Below are positions 53,008-61,204 of a DNA stretch of 64,000 bases, one piece after another. The stretch is from SHZI01 sp040080965 (GTDB taxonomy: Bacteria; Pseudomonadota; Gammaproteobacteria; Steroidobacterales; GCA-2729495), in contig JBEBHH010000004.1 of assembly GCA_040080965.1 (NCBI GenBank), positions 1 through 64,000 on the forward strand, in the 5' to 3' direction. Both the position numbers and the translations under genes were made by a program. The stretch's first letter is position 1. The number at the start of each line of letters is the position of its first letter. The notes below the pieces were generated by a model. That model did no database searches. It was not told where the DNA came from and saw only the letters and a list, made by a program, of their open reading frames with translations.

Positions 53008-54038
53008 CGCAGCTTCGGCATCACCTTCTCGGCGAACAGCCGCGTCTGGCCGATCATGGCCTCCTGCCGGGCGCCGTGGGGCGTCGGCACGGGCGAGCCG
53101 CCGAGCAGGTTCACGTGGTCGAGGCCCAGGCCGATCAGGGCCTGCAGCCGGTCGAGGCACTTGGCCGGCGGGCCACAGATGGAGAACCAGTCCACGAACT
53201 GGTCGTCCACCATCTGCAGGTGCTCGCCCTCGTTCTGTGCGTGCCGGGCCATGTCGTAGCCCGACTTCATCTTCACCGCCAGGTCCTTGAGCTGGGGCGG
53301 CAGGTGCTCGACGGGCGAGTCCTTCATGCCCGCGAAGTGCGCGACCATGCCGGAAATCATGCGGCCCAGGTTGATGGCGCGCTTCTCGTCGGGATCGCAG
53401 ACCAGGTTGACGTAGGCGCCGACGCTGAGCGTGGCCCGGTCCCGGCCGGTCTCCTTCAGCCGCGCATGCAGGGTCTTCAGTGCCCAGTCGATGCGCTCGG
53501 GGGCGCTGCCCACCGCGAAGGTCACGCGATCGGCGATGTCGGCGGCCATGCGGATGGTGGCCGGACCCGTGCAGGCCAGGTCCAGCGGCACGGCAGGCAA
53601 CCCGCCGGGCTCCAGCCAGCGCATGCGGCTGGCGGTCTCGCCACGCATCACGGTCTCGCCACGAAGGTAACCCCGCACCTGTTCGACGTACGTGCGCAGT
53701 TGCGCCGTCGTGGCGTTACGCTGGCCGATGTGGGCCGCCGAGGAATCGCCTCGCCCGATGCCGCAGCGGGCCCGGCCGCCGGACTCGACCTGCAGTGTCG
53801 CGAGGGCGCCGGCCGTTACCGACGAATCGCGCGTCACGGGATTGGTGACGCCCGTGCCGAGAAACAGGCGCGTCGTGCGCGCGGCGGCCAGGCTCAGCTG
53901 GCCGTAGGGCTCGGGGCTGAGGCACTGGGTGTCCGGGCACAGCAGGGCGTCGAAGCCCATGGCCTCGATCTCCACGGCGAGGCGCGCCGTATAGCCCGCC
54001 GACGGTTCCATCACGATGCCAAATTCGGTCCTGGCCAT
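53004..54038 (-). CDS. LLM-class flavin-dependent oxidoreductase, copy B
   Basis: The ATG at 54038 has GGGAG upstream and gives 344 residues. The pattern EIEAMGFDALLCPDTQ, RLFLGTGVTNPVTRDSSVTA, ESGGRARCGIGRGDSSAAHIGQ and MVDDQFVDWFSICGPPAKCLDRL marks the luciferase-like fold, in a subgroup close to Mer/F420-type reductases. It differs clearly from copies A and C. It follows the MFS gene by 17 bases on the same strand; the two probably form an operon. The cofactor (FMN or F420) is not known. Confidence 0.88.
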   Translation of the reverse strand: MARTEFGIVMEPSAGYTARLAVEIEAMGFDALLCPDTQCLSPEPYGQLSLAAARTTRLFLGTGVTNPVTRDSSVTAGALATLQVESGGRARCGIGRGDSSAAHIGQRNATTAQLRTYVEQVRGYLRGETVMRGETASRMRWLEPGGLPAVPLDLACTGPATIRMAADIADRVTFAVGSAPERIDWALKTLHARLKETGRDRATLSVGAYVNLVCDPDEKRAINLGRMISGMVAHFAGMKDSPVEHLPPQLKDLAVKMKSGYDMARHAQNEGEHLQMVDDQFVDWFSICGPPAKCLDRLQALIGLGLDHVNLLGGSPVPTPHGARQEAMIGQTRLFAEKVMPKLR

Positions 54039-54055
54039 GGGTCCGTTCGCTCCCG

Positions 54056-55423
54056 TCAGTGAATTCCGGCGCCGATCATCGTCGAGGACCGCGCCTCGGT
54101 GGGGTCGTATTTCACCGGGCGGCCACTCCTCAGCCAGACGAAAAGGGCAAAGGCAAACGCAGCCAGGTTCGCCGCGCCCACCAGGATGATCGGCCCGGAG
54201 ATCCGCCAGTAGTCGAACAGGTAACCACCGGCAAAGCTCGTGATGAGGATACCCAGTGAGCCGCAGAATCCGGCCAGGCCGATGACCGAGCCGCGGACGT
54301 CCAGCGGCGTCTCCTGGCCGAGGAGTCCCGTGACGGAGAGGATGACGCTCATCTGGCCCATGCCTACCAGGACGCAGCCCAGGTACCCCACGGGCGAGAA
54401 CGGCTGTTCCTGCAGGCCGAGCAGCGTGTACCCCACGGCGCCCAGGAGCAGCGCCGCGACCACGCAGGCCAGCCGGTGGAAGCGGTCGATCAGCACGCCG
54501 GCAACCGGCGCCCACAACAGCGCCGATCCCTGGATCAGGGCGAACATCAGGCCCGCCTTGGCGAGGGCCTCGGGCCCGTCGAGCCCCTCGTCCCGCCCCA
54601 CCCGCTGCAGCCACAGGGACACGAACGTGGCAACCAGCGTGAGGTCGGCGCGTGAGATGAATGAGCCTGCGTAGCAGACCAGCAGGCGCGGATTGTCCCG
54701 GCCCTGCCGGATGCCGATCTGCAGGATCCGCGGCAGGCTCATCCGGGTGCTCCTGCCCGTTGGCGTGCCACCTTTCAGTCCCAACTGCATGACCATCGCC
54801 GTGACGGCTGCGAGTCCCGCCATCACGAACAGCATGTAACGACCGGCCTCGGCGCTGCTCATTCCCTGCGCCTTGAAGATCGTGGGCAGGGCGGCGAAGA
54901 GCGCCGTGGCGAGGCCGATCCCGAGGCCATTGAGCACGCCGGAGACGCCGGCGATCTTGCCGCGCGACTTCTCCGCCGGGTAGTCGGCCGCCGTCACGGC
55001 GATCATCACGCCCACGAAGGCCAGGCCGATGGCGTACACGAAGCGGCCCACGTAGAGGTCGCCGACGGTGCTGGCAATACCGTAGACCGCGAATCCGGCA
55101 CCGGCGATGAGGGTGCCCGTGGCGTAGAGCGGCCGGCGTCCGACCCGGTCGGAAAGCCCGCCCGCGAAGCTGACCAGGGCCAGCACCACGATCTCGTGCA
55201 TGGTGATGAGCAGGCCCGTCACCTGGCCGTGCCGCTCCGGCGGTATCCCGATGATCTCGGTCAGGACATAGGGCTGGGAGAAACTCAGGAAACTGATCAC
55301 CGGCATGATGGCCAGGCATACATATAAGTATGTCCAGGCGTTCAGGCCGCTCATGCCCGTGGCGAACTCCAAGGGGCCCAGTCGATAGCCCGGCGAGGCC
55401 GCGGCGGGAATGCTGTTGCTCAA
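54056..55423 (-). CDS. MFS transporter
   Basis: A protein of 455 residues with 12 hydrophobic segments. Motif A is in the loop after helix 2 (GGLSDRVGRRPLYATG), and a second copy-like loop lies after helix 8 (GVLIDRFHRLACVVAALLLG). The N-terminal leader of about 20 residues is polar. The substrate cannot be told; the setting beside an LLM oxidoreductase suggests uptake or export of the compound handled by the island. Divergent from the flavin-reductase-like gene at 55572. Confidence 0.9.
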   Translation of the reverse strand: MSNSIPAAASPGYRLGPLEFATGMSGLNAWTYLYVCLAIMPVISFLSFSQPYVLTEIIGIPPERHGQVTGLLITMHEIVVLALVSFAGGLSDRVGRRPLYATGTLIAGAGFAVYGIASTVGDLYVGRFVYAIGLAFVGVMIAVTAADYPAEKSRGKIAGVSGVLNGLGIGLATALFAALPTIFKAQGMSSAEAGRYMLFVMAGLAAVTAMVMQLGLKGGTPTGRSTRMSLPRILQIGIRQGRDNPRLLVCYAGSFISRADLTLVATFVSLWLQRVGRDEGLDGPEALAKAGLMFALIQGSALLWAPVAGVLIDRFHRLACVVAALLLGAVGYTLLGLQEQPFSPVGYLGCVLVGMGQMSVILSVTGLLGQETPLDVRGSVIGLAGFCGSLGILITSFAGGYLFDYWRISGPIILVGAANLAAFAFALFVWLRSGRPVKYDPTEARSSTMIGAGIH

Positions 55424-55571
55424 GTTCCTTGGTCTCCCCGTCCACCGGGAGGTCGCCGGCGACGGTCGAGTATCGCCCAGAAGGCCGGCCCGCGGCCGGG
55501 GCGATACACTTTGTTACAGTGAGGCCAACAGGCGGCGACTAGTCTTGCCCCAACCACCAGGGAGAACACCC

Positions 55572-56417
55572 GTGAAGAAAGAAGCCAAGATCCGCCCCTT
55601 CTGGTACTCCGACGTCTGGCTGTTCCCCAAGCTCATCACGATCATTACCAGCCTCGACAAGGACGGCAAGGTCAACGCCGCGCCCTACTCCCACATCATG
55701 CAGTACGACGTGATGGCCAAGAACCCGCGCATGATCGTCGGCTTCCGCCAGGACTCCCACACGTTCCAGAACATCTGCGAGACGAAGCAGTTCGTCGTCA
55801 ATTGCCCGACCGCCGACTACCTGGACGACATGATGGAGACGGCACGGTTCTACCCGGAGGGCGTCAACGAACTCGAACACACCCGCTTCACGATGATTCC
55901 GTCTCTCCACGTGAAGCCACCCTCCATCAAGGAGTGCCCGCAGATCGCCGAGTGCGAGGCGGAGGAGATCGTCCGCCTGGAAAAGAGCAGCGGCATCGTG
56001 ATCGCGAAGATCAAGGCGCTGGTCTTCGATGAGGAGCTCATCGACATGGGGCGCGAGGAGCGCATCCGCAAGATGAACCTGCCCATCGGCCTGGGCGATG
56101 AGGACCGCCAGGACTACTTCCACACCACGCTGGGGCACATCTCGATGCACCAGCTGGGTGAGGCACCGGACGCGTTCAAGGGCGGCGAAGTGCGCCTTGG
56201 CATGACCTGGGATGCGGACGCCCTGCAGTCACTGATGACGATCCCGCCCATGGTGCGCAAGATGGTGACGGACCAGACGGAGGAGTACTGCCGGTCGAAG
56301 GGTGACGACAAAGTCACCCACGCCCGCTTCACCCAGTACTCCATCGAGCAGGGCATGACGCCCGAGCTCATGGAGCGGTTCCAGAAGAAGAAGAGGGCGG
56401 CAGGGGGACAGACTTAA
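55572..56417 (+). CDS. Flavin-reductase-fold (FMN-binding split-barrel) protein, copy 1
   Basis: The GTG at 55572 has GGGAGAA seven bases before it and gives 281 residues. The split-barrel pattern is seen in LITIITSLDKDGKVNAAPYSH, VGFRQDSHTFQNICETKQFVVN, EIVRLEKSSGIVIAKIKALV and the C-terminal helix. The fold covers flavin reductases that supply FMNH2 to LLM monooxygenases, and also flavin-binding proteins of other function. A relative lies at 58401. The stop codon lies inside a 25-base palindrome (56404-56428). Confidence 0.85.
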   Translation: MKKEAKIRPFWYSDVWLFPKLITIITSLDKDGKVNAAPYSHIMQYDVMAKNPRMIVGFRQDSHTFQNICETKQFVVNCPTADYLDDMMETARFYPEGVNELEHTRFTMIPSLHVKPPSIKECPQIAECEAEEIVRLEKSSGIVIAKIKALVFDEELIDMGREERIRKMNLPIGLGDEDRQDYFHTTLGHISMHQLGEAPDAFKGGEVRLGMTWDADALQSLMTIPPMVRKMVTDQTEEYCRSKGDDKVTHARFTQYSIEQGMTPELMERFQKKKRAAGGQT

Positions 56418-56428
56418 AGTCTGTCCCC
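56404..56428. repeat. 25-base palindrome (REP-like) across the stop codon
   Basis: Twelve-base arms GGGGACAGACTT (56404-56415) and its exact complement (56417-56428) around a single A. The TAA stop of the flavin-reductase gene lies at its centre, and the next start is 11 bases downstream. It resembles the GGGGACAG-type short palindromes scattered in many proteobacterial genomes. As RNA it would form a strong hairpin. Confidence 0.7.
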
Positions 56429-56438
56429 TCCCAAATCT

Positions 56439-57374
56439 ATGTGGCGTTTTATACGACAGAGCATGCTGATCCTCGCCGTTCTCGGCGTCGTGGGACTCGG
56501 GTTCGCCCTCTGGGCCTACCAGGACATTCCCGCCGCCGAACTCGAGGCCCGGTATGCGGGGCCCGCGTCACGCTTCATCAACATCGACGGCGTCCGCATG
56601 CATTACCGCGACGAGGGCACCGGCCCCGTCGTGGTGCTCTTCCACGCCAACTTCTCCAACCTGATCGACTGGGATCCCTGGGTGGACGCCCTCAAGGACC
56701 GGTACCGGGTGGTGCGCGTCGACATGACCAGCCACGGGCTGACCGGCCCGGATCCAACAGGCGACTACACCCTGCCCCGCACCCTGGCGCTGACCGAGCG
56801 CTTCATCGATGCCCTCGGGATCGAAAAGGCGACGCTCGGCGGCACGTCCCTCGGCGGCACCGTCGCCATTCACTACACGGCGCGGCACCCCGAGCGCGTG
56901 GAGCGCCTGATCCTGCTCAGCCCCGGGTCCCTCGAAGGCAAGGAAAAGATGCGCACCGGCGGCGTGCCGAAAGTTGGCTACGTACTCAAGTACATCCTGC
57001 CCCGCGCCCTGCCCGAGTCGATGCTGCGCAGTGGTTTCGGCCCGCCGGCCGAGCCGCCCAAGGAGCTGGTGGACCGCTGGTACGACATGTGGATGCGCGA
57101 GGGCCAGCGCGAAGCGCAGCTGGACCGGCTCTCCCAGTACGTGGCGGGCGACATCGAGGGCCTGGTGCGCTCCATCCGGGTCCCCGTGCTGCTGCTCTGG
57201 GGCGAGGCCAACTCGACGGCCAAGTTCGAGCAGTCGGTCGAGTTCCGTGAACTGCTCAAGGACACCCCGTCGCTGACCTTCATCAGCTACCCCGGCGTCG
57301 GGCACATGGCCGTGGAGCAGGCCGGCGCCGAGATCGGCAGGGACGTGCGCGCCTGGCTAGACACGCCGATCTGA
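56439..57374 (+). CDS. Alpha/beta hydrolase, membrane-anchored or exported
   Basis: A protein of 311 residues with an N-terminal hydrophobic segment (about 8-28) acting as anchor or signal. The hydrolase fold has VVVLFHANFSNLIDW (oxyanion), the nucleophile GGTSLGGTV, an acid in the VLLLWGEANS region, and the His in YPGVGHMAVEQ. Substrates of this family range from esters and lactones to epoxides and C-C bonds. No clear ribosome site is present; the palindrome just upstream would separate it from the previous gene. It is the first gene of the tightly packed six-gene run. Confidence 0.88.
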   Translation: MWRFIRQSMLILAVLGVVGLGFALWAYQDIPAAELEARYAGPASRFINIDGVRMHYRDEGTGPVVVLFHANFSNLIDWDPWVDALKDRYRVVRVDMTSHGLTGPDPTGDYTLPRTLALTERFIDALGIEKATLGGTSLGGTVAIHYTARHPERVERLILLSPGSLEGKEKMRTGGVPKVGYVLKYILPRALPESMLRSGFGPPAEPPKELVDRWYDMWMREGQREAQLDRLSQYVAGDIEGLVRSIRVPVLLLWGEANSTAKFEQSVEFRELLKDTPSLTFISYPGVGHMAVEQAGAEIGRDVRAWLDTPI

Positions 57375-58396
57375 TGCGGGTCGACGTCATCCTGGACCCT
57401 GGCACTTCGCCCTGGGAGGTGAAGGAGCTGGGACTGCTGGCCGAGCGCTACGGCATCAACGCCGTGTGGAGCTCCAACTACCCCTCCTCCCGGGACCCCT
57501 TCCTCACCCTGGCCCCGCTCGCCCTGGCCTCCACGAGCATCCGGCTTGGACCGCTGGTGGTCACGGCCTACGAGCAGCATCCCTTCAAGACCGCCAAGGC
57601 ACTGGCGACCCTCAACGAGCTCTGCCACGGCCGCGCCAACATCCTGATCGGCGGCCCCACTGGCGTGAACGCCGCGATGGGCATGGGCGTCGAGCGCATG
57701 GTGGGCCGGGTCAGGGAGAGCGTGGAGGTAGTCAGGGCCGCCGGGCCCGACCGGCCGCTCAACTACAAGGGCAAGATCTTCCAGGTGTGGAACTACCAGC
57801 CCACGTGGGCGACCGACGCGCCACCGCGCGTCTACGTGGGCGCCAACAAACCCCAGATGATGCGCATGGCCGCCGGCGTCGCCGACCACATCATGGTGGG
57901 CGACCCCCTGCCCCGCCGCTTCGCGAGCACGATGACGATGCTCGACGGGTACCTGGCCGAGGCGGGGCGCACGCGCCGGCAGGTGACCGTGAGTGGCCTG
58001 GTAGCCTGGCACGTCAAGGCGGATCGGGCGCACTCGATCGCCGAGGCGCGCCAGCAGCTCGCACTGCGGGGCATGCTGGATCCCTGGTACCTGGAGGAAT
58101 TCCTGACCCCCGACGAGTGCAGCCTGGTGGACAGCAACCGCAATGCCTTCTTCAAGGCCTACAAGAACCGGACGGACGTGGTGCCTGGCGTGCCCGAGGC
58201 CGTGCTGCAGAAGCTGGTGGACAACCTGAGCCTGGCCGGCACACCCGACGACCTGGACCAGCACATCGAGCGACTGCACGCCCTCGGCCGACTCGGACTG
58301 AACGAGGTGGCGCTGAAGCTGCACGAGGATCAGGCCGACGCCATCCGCCTGATCGGCGAGCGCGTAGTGCCGGCCCTCCAGCCGGAGGCTGCCTGA
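57374..58396 (+). CDS. LLM-class flavin-dependent oxidoreductase, copy C
   Basis: A protein of 340 residues whose ATG shares a base with the hydrolase stop (TGATG). It closely parallels copy A at 47960: LAERYGINAVWSSNYPSSRDP, LNELCHGRANILIGGPTG, YVGANKPQMMRMAAGVADH, and LHALGRLGLNEVALKLHEDQ. The TIM-barrel monooxygenase fold is clear. A flavin-reductase-fold protein follows after four bases, the usual partner of two-component flavin monooxygenases. Substrate unknown. Confidence 0.9.
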   Translation: MRVDVILDPGTSPWEVKELGLLAERYGINAVWSSNYPSSRDPFLTLAPLALASTSIRLGPLVVTAYEQHPFKTAKALATLNELCHGRANILIGGPTGVNAAMGMGVERMVGRVRESVEVVRAAGPDRPLNYKGKIFQVWNYQPTWATDAPPRVYVGANKPQMMRMAAGVADHIMVGDPLPRRFASTMTMLDGYLAEAGRTRRQVTVSGLVAWHVKADRAHSIAEARQQLALRGMLDPWYLEEFLTPDECSLVDSNRNAFFKAYKNRTDVVPGVPEAVLQKLVDNLSLAGTPDDLDQHIERLHALGRLGLNEVALKLHEDQADAIRLIGERVVPALQPEAA

Positions 58397-58400
58397 CGGC

Positions 58401-59264
58401 ATGAACAGCGATATCGCGCCCGACAGCTTCGTCACGAGCCCGCTCCGGGACAACTGGTACCAGTCCAGTTCGTTCTACGGCTCGTCGTTCGCCCTCATCA
58501 CCTCGGTCGACGAGGCCGGCGTCACGAGCATCGGCCCCTACCAGCTGAGCTTCCCGTTCGAGGTCATCAAGCGCCGTTCCTGGATGGTGATCAGCCGCCC
58601 GAGCTCCAACACCGTCGCGAATGTCCGCCGCACGCTGAAGTGCGCGCTTAACTTCGTCGAGTACGACCGGGCGCAGATCGAGACCATCCTGAAGTTCGGC
58701 TACCCGGGCCAGCCGCCCGCGGAGAAGATGGCCTACAACACCTTCACGCTGGTGGACAGCCCGACGCCGGGCCGGACCGGCCCCGGCCTGCCGCAGATCA
58801 TCGGCGAGGCCTTCCAGGTGTTCGAATGCACGCTCGACGTCGACCGGATCGCAGCGAACCCGATCCTCCGGGACTCGGCGTCGGCCCACCTGCTGCTCAA
58901 CATCGACAACATCCTCGTCAAGCAGCGCTGGAAGAGCCGGATCGACGGCAGCGGCGACGAAATGCCCCGCGTGCCGCTGACCTACGGCTTCCGGGGCGGC
59001 GCGACGTTCTGGTTCGGCGAGGCCGAGCCCGCCTACAAGCTGCCCATCCCGGACCTGGGCGCCCGGCACGAGGTGGTGCACTACGAGGCCAACCGGATCG
59101 ACGAGGTCGTGCGCTTCACGCTGGACGCGTCGAAGCAGCTCACGGGCATTCCCCGCCCGTTCCTGCGCCAGGTGCTGGAAGGCATCGTGCGGCAGGCCAG
59201 GGCGCGGGGAGTGACGGAGATCAGCCCGGAGTTCCTGGAACTGCTTAACAAGGAGCGGAAGTAG
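58401..59264 (+). CDS. Flavin-reductase-fold protein, copy 2
   Basis: A protein of 287 residues. The split-barrel core is ALITSVDEAGVTSIGPYQLSF, WMVISRPSSNTVANVRRTLKCALNFVE and LNIDNILVKQRWKSRIDG, with a C-terminal helix LLNKERK. It is related to copy 1 (55572) at the fold level but diverged. The next gene begins immediately after its stop (TAGATG), so expression is locked to the LLM and the membrane protein. Likely role: supply of reduced flavin to the LLM; by fold and context only. Confidence 0.85.
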   Translation: MNSDIAPDSFVTSPLRDNWYQSSSFYGSSFALITSVDEAGVTSIGPYQLSFPFEVIKRRSWMVISRPSSNTVANVRRTLKCALNFVEYDRAQIETILKFGYPGQPPAEKMAYNTFTLVDSPTPGRTGPGLPQIIGEAFQVFECTLDVDRIAANPILRDSASAHLLLNIDNILVKQRWKSRIDGSGDEMPRVPLTYGFRGGATFWFGEAEPAYKLPIPDLGARHEVVHYEANRIDEVVRFTLDASKQLTGIPRPFLRQVLEGIVRQARARGVTEISPEFLELLNKERK

Positions 59265-60023
59265 ATGCTGTCCTACATCTTCCTGGCGTATGCCGTCGTC
59301 CACCTGGGCCTGCTGGCCTGGGGCTGGGGCCGATGGACGCCTGCCGGCCGCCCCGTGGCGCTGACCATCGCGCTGTTCGCGAACACCCTGCTCTGGTACG
59401 ACAACTTCCGCATCGGCATGGGCCGGTTCATCGGCGAGGGCGACCTGCTCTACAACCTGAGCATCCCCGCCTTCTTCTGGCACTGGACCATGCTGCCGCT
59501 GTTCGTGATCGTCGCCGGCTCGATCGCCCGGCTCGCCGGACTCGAGTGGGCGCGGAGCCGGCTGGTCATGGGGCTGTTCTGCCTGGTGGCGGTCGGCCTG
59601 TTCGCCAAGGACCTGCCCTACACCGTCGGCCTCCTGTTCGGTGAGACGGGACCGATGCCGGCCGTCGAACTGCGGCCGGCCTGCATCGCGGACACGGTGC
59701 GCTACTCCACCAAGGTCTCGGCCAGCCAGTTCTGCGGGCCCGAGGCCACTGTGTTCCGCAACGGCCCCAGTTCGCTGCCGGCCATCGTCATGAACGTCAT
59801 CATGGTGGCCGTCGGTATCGCGCTGTGGATCCGCCACCGCTGGAAATGGCTGGTGATCGGACCCGGCCTGATGTTCATCGCCGCGGGCGGCGCCCCCTTG
59901 TGGGGCGCGTACATGCTGCCGGTGGCCAACTTCGGCGAGATACTGTTCACGGCGGGTGTGCTGGTCACCATCCTCCGGTTCAGTCCCGGCCGGGCACTTG
60001 CCCGTGGAGGCACGCAGACGTGA
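59265..60023 (+). CDS. Seven-helix membrane protein of unknown function
   Basis: A protein of 252 residues with about seven hydrophobic segments (for example LSYIFLAYAVVHLGLLAWGW, SIPAFFWHWTMLPLFVIVAG, LMFIAAGGAPLWGAYMLPVA). A polar loop around residues 125-165 holds two Cys (ACIADT, QFCGP) that would face the periplasm. No family is recognised. It starts with no gap after the flavin-reductase gene and overlaps the NmrA-like gene by four bases (GTGA). It may anchor the pathway in the membrane or transport its substrate. Confidence 0.75.
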   Translation: MLSYIFLAYAVVHLGLLAWGWGRWTPAGRPVALTIALFANTLLWYDNFRIGMGRFIGEGDLLYNLSIPAFFWHWTMLPLFVIVAGSIARLAGLEWARSRLVMGLFCLVAVGLFAKDLPYTVGLLFGETGPMPAVELRPACIADTVRYSTKVSASQFCGPEATVFRNGPSSLPAIVMNVIMVAVGIALWIRHRWKWLVIGPGLMFIAAGGAPLWGAYMLPVANFGEILFTAGVLVTILRFSPGRALARGGTQT

Positions 60024-61204
60024 ACAGGGACACGGCCGTAAAGCTCGCACAGGACGCCATCCGGGCGAAGAACAAACACCTGGTGGATGCCGTGCTCCGG
60101 ATCCGCGCGGAGAAGGGCGGCACGTCCCCCGGACCCGGTCCGGTATCGGCGCTGCCCACCATCGCTGTGACCTGCGCCACGGGCTGGGAGTGCTACGCGA
60201 TCGTCGACGAGCTCGTCCAGACCGGCAGGTTCCGGGTGCGGGCCCTGTACCGGACCCCCGGCACCCAGGCCGCGGCCCGGCTGGAGGCCCTCCACGCCAG
60301 CGCGGAAAAGGACCATCCCGGAATACTGACCCTGCACGCCGGCGTCGACATGAATTCCGAAGAGGCCCTGACCCGGAGCTTCGCCGGCTGCGACGGGGTG
60401 GTGCTGTACACCACAGCCAATACGAGCAAGGCCGGCAAGATCAACAATCACGGCAACGACCCCGCCGGGGGCCGGGCGGCCGTGATGCGCCAGGTCATGG
60501 CAGCCCTCGGCGCCCTGAAAGCCAACCCCTCCGTCCGGCACGTCATCACCCTGATCTTCCCGACGGACAAGGTGACCGCCATCGCGGACGACGCGCCCCC
60601 GGTGCCCTGGTGGATCCACCAGAAGCTGCGCCTCTCGGATTTCCTGCGCGGCCAGGGGATCAACGTCACCTGCATCCATCGCCCGGCCTACTACTACGCC
60701 ATGCACCGGGTGGACTACGCCACGACCGAGACCCAGTACCGGGGCGACAGCAGCCTGTCGAAGACCATGATCCGGGAGAACAACCTACCCGGCGTCACGG
60801 ACCCGGACTTCCTGGTGAACTGGATCGACGTGCGGGACGTCGGCAAGTGGGTGGGCACCGTCTTCGAGTACCCGCAGGTGTTCTCGAACCAGGACTTCTC
60901 GATTGCCTCGTCGGCGCACACGGGTGACGAACTCATCGCCATCGCGGAGAAGAGCAACCGGCACGGCACCCGGTTCCGGTACCGCCAGTTCCCGCGCTGG
61001 CTGATGAAGCTGATCAGCATCTTCACCGACGAGGTGGTGTATCCCCTGCGCTATGCCCAGTGGTACGGCGAGGATGGCAACGCCTACGACTTTGCCAGTA
61101 ACGAGGACCTGGCCGACCTGGAGCGCATCCACCCGCGCTGGTCCTTCGAGCGGGAGCTCGAGGCCTGGGGCATCAACGACATCAAGCCGGCGAAACAGCG
61201 ATGA
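60020..61204 (+). CDS. NmrA/SDR-like NAD(P)-binding protein with altered glycine motif
   Basis: The GTG at 60020 overlaps the previous stop; 394 residues. A helical leader (1-40) precedes the Rossmann-like start IAVTCATGWECYAIVDELV (48-66), RVRALYRTP and the later VNWIDVRDVGKWVGTVFEYP, an NmrA-family pattern. The first and third glycines of the usual G-x-x-G-x-x-G are Cys here (CATGWEC, residues 52-58). The protein may therefore bind its cofactor differently or act as a sensor or scaffold. It overlaps the lipoprotein gene by four bases (ATGA). Confidence 0.8.
   Translation: MNRDTAVKLAQDAIRAKNKHLVDAVLRIRAEKGGTSPGPGPVSALPTIAVTCATGWECYAIVDELVQTGRFRVRALYRTPGTQAAARLEALHASAEKDHPGILTLHAGVDMNSEEALTRSFAGCDGVVLYTTANTSKAGKINNHGNDPAGGRAAVMRQVMAALGALKANPSVRHVITLIFPTDKVTAIADDAPPVPWWIHQKLRLSDFLRGQGINVTCIHRPAYYYAMHRVDYATTETQYRGDSSLSKTMIRENNLPGVTDPDFLVNWIDVRDVGKWVGTVFEYPQVFSNQDFSIASSAHTGDELIAIAEKSNRHGTRFRYRQFPRWLMKLISIFTDEVVYPLRYAQWYGEDGNAYDFASNEDLADLERIHPRWSFERELEAWGINDIKPAKQR

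Noticed and set aside
52000..55445. Very long open frames opposite or inside the oxidoreductase and MFS genes (hundreds of residues, Arg/Gly/Pro-rich)
   Set aside because: They are out-of-frame readings of G+C-rich genes: compositions are Arg/Pro/Gly-heavy, with no domains, and the true genes lie in another frame or strand. Only the C-terminal 344 residues of the longest minus-strand frame are a real gene (LLM copy B).
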